Of a stretch of 10,125 nucleotides of DNA, positions 6,187-10,125 are shown piece by piece. The position numbers and the translations under genes were made by a program. Numbering within the stretch: position 1 is the first letter of the stretch; every line of letters begins with the position of its first letter. The DNA is from CAYSBA01 sp964429075 [NCBI: uncultured bacterium] (GTDB lineage: Bacteria > CAYSBA01): NCBI GenBank assembly GCA_964429075.1, contig CAYSBA010000022.1:1-10125 (forward strand), given 5' to 3'. Below the pieces are notes generated by a model. That model worked only from the letters and a program-made list of their open reading frames with translations, had not been told where the DNA came from and searched no databases.

Positions 6187-7737
6187 TTATTCTGTCGATG
6201 GATTAAGAACCTTGATATTGGTTTCAATATTTGCACCCTTTTTAAGCATTTCAACATAATCAGAAAGTATGGAGTTTGCACGTTTTTCTTCAAGTCTGCT
6301 CCTTGTTGCATCCTTTACGGTATTGTATATGTTATCGTCCGGCAGTTGACGACTGACAACCCGTATTGCCACATAGGAACCAAAGATCTTAAAGGGCTTG
6401 TTGAGAACCTCTGGTACATCTTTGGGTTTGAGTGAAAAGATTGCATCTGTAAGTTCTTTGGAAGTACCAAGACCCGGTATAAATTGTCTCTCTCTGCTAA
6501 TCTGATCTGATTTTTCTACCTTCAGATTCAGACCCTCCGGGATTATTCCCGACTTTTTGGCCCATTCAAGACCTGTTTTGAGCCCATCTTTTTTAATTGA
6601 ATGGCTGATAATGGCATCTATAATCTTTTTAGCAAGATTTTTTCTTTTTTGTTGCTCTATCTTTTTACGAGCAATCTGTCTTTTTACCTCATCAAAGGTT
6701 TTTTGTCTTTCTTTGCGATGTTCTTCCACCTTTATTATATGGTAACCAAATGTCGTCTTTACTGGACCACCTATTTCACCAGGTTTTAATCTAAATGCAA
6801 GATCTTCAAAGGGTTTTACCATTCTTCCCCTTGTAAAGAAACCCAGATCGCCACCTCTGTTCTTTGAACCAGGGTCTTCTGAGTACTTTTTGGCAAGTTC
6901 TGCAAAATCTTCTCCTTTTTTTGCACGTTCGAATAGACTCTTTATCAGATCCTCTTTCTCTTTACGTTCTTGATCGGTTGCATCTTTCGGTAGTTTGATA
7001 AGGATATGTCTTGCATGTACTGCCTCTTTTTCAATGTATCTGTCTTTATGTTTGTCATATTCGTCTTTTAACTCTTTTTCATATGATTTAATATAATCAT
7101 CGATCTCTTTATCATCGATCTTAATAAGGCCTGTAAGTTTGTAACCCGGTATTTTGACATACTCAAGGGTTGCAGTATCGTTACTCATGTTAAAGCTTTC
7201 CCGTACATCGCTCTCGGGTACCTTAACAAGCATTGATACAAAATCGTAAAACTTCTTTGACAGAAGAGAATCCCTCTGTCGTCTCTCAAAACGTGCGACC
7301 GATGTTTGATAGTAGTAGTTTACAAATTTTTTATATCTATCAAAAGAGAAATGCCCATTTTCCTGAAAGGTCTTACTTTCAAGTATAAATTTTTTTAACT
7401 CATCGGGTGTTATCCTAAGTCCTGCTTTTGTTGCCTCAGCAACGATAAGGACATTTTTTACAAGTGTATCGAGTACCTGTGATGCAAGCCCAAGCTGCCT
7501 TGCCTTTTCATTATCAAAATCAGGATTGCTCTGCTGGAAGAATCTAAAATAGTTTGAATATGTTGTTTTAAATTCATTAAGGGTTATTACCCTACCATTA
7601 ACAATGGCAGCATAGCCCTTTTCTTTTCCCAGAAATCTATAGCTGGGTCCAAAAAAGAATACAAATACAAGTATTACAAAGCCTAAGAGCAACCAGCTGA
7701 AGGCAGATGACGAAAGTTTTCTCAAAAGATCCAGCAT
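6187..7737 (-). CDS. ppiD: PpiD/SurA-type membrane-anchored peptidyl-prolyl cis-trans isomerase
   Basis: The product has 516 residues. A short cytosolic N-terminus is followed by one hydrophobic anchor (about 13-30), so the bulk lies outside the inner membrane, as in PpiD. Residues 42-170 form a SurA/PpiD N-terminal chaperone region (IVNGRVITLNEF, then helical segments). One parvulin domain spans about 240-340: HARHILIK (241-248, H244), SEDPGSKNRGGDLGFFTRGRM (286-306, D297), PFEDLAFRLKPGEIGGPV and FGYHIIKVEEH (330-340, H333). A C-terminal region (345-510) resembles the second folding part of PpiD. These proteins assist folding of secreted and outer-membrane proteins. E. coli PpiD is longer (623 aa), so this is a compact form; a SurA or PrsA-like name would also be defensible. 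AGGT lies close before the ATG. Confidence 0.92.
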   Translation of the reverse strand: MLDLLRKLSSSAFSWLLLGFVILVFVFFFGPSYRFLGKEKGYAAIVNGRVITLNEFKTTYSNYFRFFQQSNPDFDNEKARQLGLASQVLDTLVKNVLIVAEATKAGLRITPDELKKFILESKTFQENGHFSFDRYKKFVNYYYQTSVARFERRQRDSLLSKKFYDFVSMLVKVPESDVRESFNMSNDTATLEYVKIPGYKLTGLIKIDDKEIDDYIKSYEKELKDEYDKHKDRYIEKEAVHARHILIKLPKDATDQERKEKEDLIKSLFERAKKGEDFAELAKKYSEDPGSKNRGGDLGFFTRGRMVKPFEDLAFRLKPGEIGGPVKTTFGYHIIKVEEHRKERQKTFDEVKRQIARKKIEQQKRKNLAKKIIDAIISHSIKKDGLKTGLEWAKKSGIIPEGLNLKVEKSDQISRERQFIPGLGTSKELTDAIFSLKPKDVPEVLNKPFKIFGSYVAIRVVSRQLPDDNIYNTVKDATRSRLEEKRANSILSDYVEMLKKGANIETNIKVLNPSTE

Positions 7738-7830
7738 GCGACCTGTTTATACACGATTGGTTTTTTTGTCAAATTGTAAAAATAAAAGCTCTGTGCTAAA
7801 AATAAAATAAAACTATCCGGAGGTACTGTA
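7738..7830. promoter_or_regulatory. Divergent promoter region between the isomerase and the CsgG-like gene
   Basis: This AT-rich 93-bp spacer is the only clear divergent promoter space in the window besides the pilD-priA gap. On the minus strand TTGACA (7772-7767) and TATAAA (7751-7746) are separated by 15 bp. The boxes are good but the spacer is short, and the start point would fall almost on the ATG. On the plus strand TTGTAA (7774-7779) and TAAAAA (7797-7802) are 17 bp apart. The two -35 boxes are one base apart, back to back. Boxes were found by eye in A/T-rich sequence, so the assignment is tentative; that promoters for both genes lie here is much safer. Confidence 0.45.
7819..7824 (+). 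promoter_or_regulatory. Ribosome binding site deciding the start of the CsgG-like gene
   Basis: GGAGGT lies six bases before the ATG at 7831. The in-frame ATG at 7861 would give a shorter, more usual signal peptide (MSKKVVV...) but has no comparable site upstream, so the longer N-terminus is preferred. Confidence 0.8.
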
Positions 7831-8967
7831 ATGAATATTGAAAGACAGAGTGTCTCAAAGATGTCAAAAAAAGTTGTCGTCTCTGCTATTGCAATTCTTC
7901 TGGTAATCTCTATCACACAAGGTGCCTTTGCCACATCAACAATTGCTGTTGTTCCCTTTGATACAGCAACCGGTATTTCAATAAGTACAGGTAGTGTGTT
8001 TGCTGATAGTGTGGCGGCTATGCTGTCACAGTCAGGCAGCTTTGAGGTAATGGAGCGTACCAAGCTTGCAAGGATACTCAAAGAACATAGTTACAATATG
8101 AGTGGTATTGTTGATACTCAAACCGCTGTTGAGGCAGGAAGACTTGCAGGTATAAGATATCTTCTTTTTGGTAGTATGGGGAGGCTCGGCAATGCTATTA
8201 CGATAACTGCAAGGTTGGTTGATATTGAATCTGGCAAGGTGGTGATATCAAAGGTAATCAACCTGCTTGACGAAGGTAAACTCTATCAGGCTGCACAAGA
8301 ATTGGCCAACTCTCTTGTCAGTGCACTAAATGGGTCTGAAGATGTGGTATCCACAATAGTACCAGCCCTAAAACAGCGACTCAGAAGGTTATCCAGACGA
8401 ATAAGAGATATAATGGCACAAAAATTGCTAATTAACACATCGGGTATGTTAATCTCAATAAACAGTGCGACAAAGATAGCTGATTTGAGAATCAGAGGAC
8501 CGAAACCTGTTCCAGGTCAGCACCTCGTTGTAGTTGCAAGGGGTTATCGAGGAAAGGAAAAAAAAGGTGAGCTTACCGTTATAGAATGCAGGGGAAGAAG
8601 CTGTAGAGCAAAGGTAGTAGAAGGAATTTTTAAGATACACCCGGGTGATAGGATAGAAAGAGGTGGTCAGAGTGTTGTGGGTATTCTGTTTGATCCTTCC
8701 ACATCACATTCAATAAGAAGATCTTTTTTCAGGATACTTTCAGATACTATCGATGGTGCAGATTTCAGGATGAGCGACAATTTAGAGAACAATGGACCAC
8801 ATAAGATCAATAAAGACCAACTGCATAAATTGGCTAAAAATGGTATAGATTTGTTGCTCATTGTTGATCCAGAGGGTGGGCCTGATGTAAAATCCGTAAA
8901 TCTCAGGGTGTTCTCCACCCATTCAGGTATCAAACTTATTGATGAAGAGATAGAGGCAATAAGATGA
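7831..8967 (+). CDS. Exported CsgG/FlgO-FlgT-like envelope protein
   Basis: The product has 378 residues. A signal peptide is plain: lysines at 13-14, a hydrophobic core (about 15-28) and QGAFA just before T35, fitting signal peptidase I cleavage after AFA; there is no lipobox cysteine. Residues 36-166 form a CsgG/FlgO-type domain: TIAVVPFD (37-44), a helix ending in FEVMERTKLARILKEH (71-86), TAVEAGRLAGIRYLLFGSM (98-116) and an ITARLVDIESGKVV strand pair. A linker rich in Arg/Leu (180-200) leads to a beta-rich part (about 201-285, with V-x-GIFKIHPGDRI) recalling the C-terminal domain of flagellar FlgT. The last 90 residues (with LAKNGIDLLLIVD) look like another alpha/beta unit. Related proteins act in the periplasm or outer membrane in curli export or flagellar assembly; which applies here is unknown. 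It overlaps the next gene by 4 bases. Confidence 0.8.
   Translation: MNIERQSVSKMSKKVVVSAIAILLVISITQGAFATSTIAVVPFDTATGISISTGSVFADSVAAMLSQSGSFEVMERTKLARILKEHSYNMSGIVDTQTAVEAGRLAGIRYLLFGSMGRLGNAITITARLVDIESGKVVISKVINLLDEGKLYQAAQELANSLVSALNGSEDVVSTIVPALKQRLRRLSRRIRDIMAQKLLINTSGMLISINSATKIADLRIRGPKPVPGQHLVVVARGYRGKEKKGELTVIECRGRSCRAKVVEGIFKIHPGDRIERGGQSVVGILFDPSTSHSIRRSFFRILSDTIDGADFRMSDNLENNGPHKINKDQLHKLAKNGIDLLLIVDPEGGPDVKSVNLRVFSTHSGIKLIDEEIEAIR
8953..8956 (+). promoter_or_regulatory. Ribosome binding site inside the CsgG-like gene, for the PilZ gene
   Basis: GAGG lies seven bases before the ATG at 8964, within the last codons of the upstream gene. Together with the ATGA stop/start overlap it argues for translational coupling and confirms the start of the downstream reading frame. 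Confidence 0.6.
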
Positions 8968-10125
8968 AAAAGATTGTAATATCGGCAGATAATTCTGGAG
9001 ATAGAAAGGTAATTTCATCCTTTCTTGCACGTTCTGATATAAAATTCATAATACCAGAAATCGATGTGTCTTTAACAGATATAATAAGCCAGCAAAGACC
9101 TGATCTGGTTCTGTTGTTGATACGTAAGGGTGAAGACAAAGAAATATCACTTTTATCAGAGATAAAGGCAAAAAAAGATATTTCAAAAATTCCTCTTATT
9201 GTAATAGGACCACCAGACGAAAAGACCCAGGACAGATGTCTTGAGCATGGAATAGAGGGGTATCTAAAGATACCGATAGACAAGTTCAATCTAAGAAGAT
9301 CTGTATTCAGTATTCTGGGTCTTCAAACAAGACAGGCTGCAAGAGTACAGGTTAGCATCCCGTGTAGTATTTATTATAAGGGTTCTATTTTGTCTGGTAC
9401 AGTTGCAGATATCTCAACCGGTGGTCTCTTTGTTAAGTTTCAGGACAGACTCAAAAGTCTCAATCCTGGCGATAATATAAAGTGTAGCTTTGAGGTTGAC
9501 AATCATGGAAGTTTTTCAATCTGGTGTAAGGTCATAAGACCTATAAAAAATTTAGACATATCTGGCATCGAAACCATTGGAGCGGCTGCGCTAAGGTTTT
9601 TAAATGCTGATGAAGAGACTGTGCATCGTATTGAAAAGGTTGTTGCAGAAAGGCTGTTTGGTAAGGAGATAAAAGAAGCAAGAGAGATTGAGACAGTATC
9701 AGATTATGACATCACCAAGATCCTTGGAATCCTTGACAGGATCGCAAAGGGCAAAGAGATACTGGAGGATGTAAAGTTTGAGGCAGATTATATCAACCTT
9801 GATGAGATCCGACAAGAGATGAAGATAATGTACCCGTGGGAGATAGATCTATTTACAAAAAATAAGATCTACCATCCTGCCCTTGGAAAGGAAAAGATTG
9901 CGGTCTTACGTGAGAAGGATAAATGGATAAGATTCCTTGTGGCCTTCAGGATCAAACTAAAGGCCTTCTATCACCACTACAACAGACATTCTGTTATGGA
10001 GGATCGGCTTGAATCGGAATTTGTCAAAAGATCAAAAGAACTCCTACTGGAGTCCACACGTATATTTAACGACTTTAAGGCCTTCAAACACCTCCACAGG
10101 ACAAAGGTTGGAAGGATGGGGACGG
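8964..10125 (+). CDS. Degenerate response-regulator receiver fused to a PilZ domain, C-terminus beyond the window
   Basis: The frame is open from the ATG at 8964 to the edge: 387 codons plus one base, no stop. Residues 1-118 have the alpha/beta order of a receiver domain (KKIVISADN, RPDLVLLLI, IPLIVIG, GYLKIPID), with the switch lysine kept at K102. The phospho-acceptor Asp position is L52 and the acidic pair is D9/N10, so phosphorylation is unlikely. Residues 122-230 are a PilZ domain with both c-di-GMP motifs: R123-xxx-R127 (RQAAR) and D149-x-S151-xx-G154 (DISTGG). Beyond 235 comes a charged, helical region (AKGKEILEDV, then a stretch rich in aromatics and lysine) that I do not recognise. 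The protein is probably cytosolic, with no signal peptide, and coupled to the exported CsgG-like protein by the ATGA overlap. It is likely a c-di-GMP effector; the output partner is unknown. Confidence 0.88.
   Translation, partial: MKKIVISADNSGDRKVISSFLARSDIKFIIPEIDVSLTDIISQQRPDLVLLLIRKGEDKEISLLSEIKAKKDISKIPLIVIGPPDEKTQDRCLEHGIEGYLKIPIDKFNLRRSVFSILGLQTRQAARVQVSIPCSIYYKGSILSGTVADISTGGLFVKFQDRLKSLNPGDNIKCSFEVDNHGSFSIWCKVIRPIKNLDISGIETIGAAALRFLNADEETVHRIEKVVAERLFGKEIKEAREIETVSDYDITKILGILDRIAKGKEILEDVKFEADYINLDEIRQEMKIMYPWEIDLFTKNKIYHPALGKEKIAVLREKDKWIRFLVAFRIKLKAFYHHYNRHSVMEDRLESEFVKRSKELLLESTRIFNDFKAFKHLHRTKVGRMGT

Noticed and set aside
6211-6245. Inverted repeat ATATTG-GTTT-CAATAT followed by a T-rich stretch, as a possible terminator for the DUF2889 transcript
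   Set aside because: The six-pair stem is almost all A/T, the T run is not adjacent, and the sequence is coding on the other strand. Too weak to call.
7722-8081. A 119-codon minus-strand frame crossing the divergent promoter region
   Set aside because: It overlaps the start of the isomerase gene and the antisense of the signal peptide and CsgG-like domain, and its product resembles no family I know.
1-10125. Search for CRISPR repeats, insertion sequences, integrase or transposase genes, tRNA, rRNA and toxin-antitoxin pairs
   Set aside because: None was seen. Genes are closely packed and account for nearly all of the window, and the longest non-coding stretch is the 93-bp divergent spacer.

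Overview
The window is a gene-dense, AT-rich bacterial chromosome segment. Codons such as ATA, AGG and AGA are common, two plus-strand starts are TTG, and most genes have clear Shine-Dalgarno sites, so it is Gram-negative-like. The mix of a Ser/Thr kinase with a DUF4388/PATAN-type tail, a DUF2889 protein, a PilZ protein, a CsgG/FlgO-like periplasmic protein and a membrane-anchored PpiD-type foldase resembles Desulfobacterota or a neighbouring deltaproteobacterial-type lineage. That placement is an inference from gene families, not from a marker gene. I see no phage genes, insertion sequences, CRISPR array, tRNA or rRNA.

Layout. (1) At the left edge, on the minus strand, lies the first 60 codons of a prepilin peptidase (pilD type), divergent from priA with only 36 bp between them. 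(2) priA (219-2609, plus) is followed, 63 nt later and in the same frame, by a Ser/Thr protein kinase (2673-4352), a PP2C-type phosphatase fused to a cyclic-nucleotide-binding domain (4368-5573) and a DUF2889 protein (5594-6184). The last three are tightly spaced and look like one signalling operon. (3) A PpiD/SurA-type peptidyl-prolyl isomerase (6187-7737, minus) converges on the DUF2889 gene with a 2-bp gap. (4) From a 93-bp divergent promoter region, a CsgG/FlgO-like exported protein (7831-8967, plus) is coupled by an ATGA overlap to a degenerate-receiver plus PilZ protein, which runs off the right edge (8964-10125).

How the genes may work together. The kinase and phosphatase form a matched write/erase pair for Ser/Thr phosphorylation, and both carry extra sensory parts. 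The phosphatase ends in a cNMP-binding fold with intact ligand-binding residues. The kinase tail contains two 24-residue LG...G...L...Q repeats separated by five residues, which is the layout of the c-di-GMP-binding MshEN module, although the leading arginine is missing in both repeats. The PilZ protein to the right keeps both c-di-GMP motifs (RxxxR and DxSxxG), while its receiver domain has lost the phospho-acceptor aspartate. With a prepilin peptidase and a CsgG/FlgO-like envelope protein nearby, the region could link second messengers to envelope or surface-appendage functions. That is a hypothesis: physical proximity is the only evidence joining the parts, and no complete novel system is demonstrated here.
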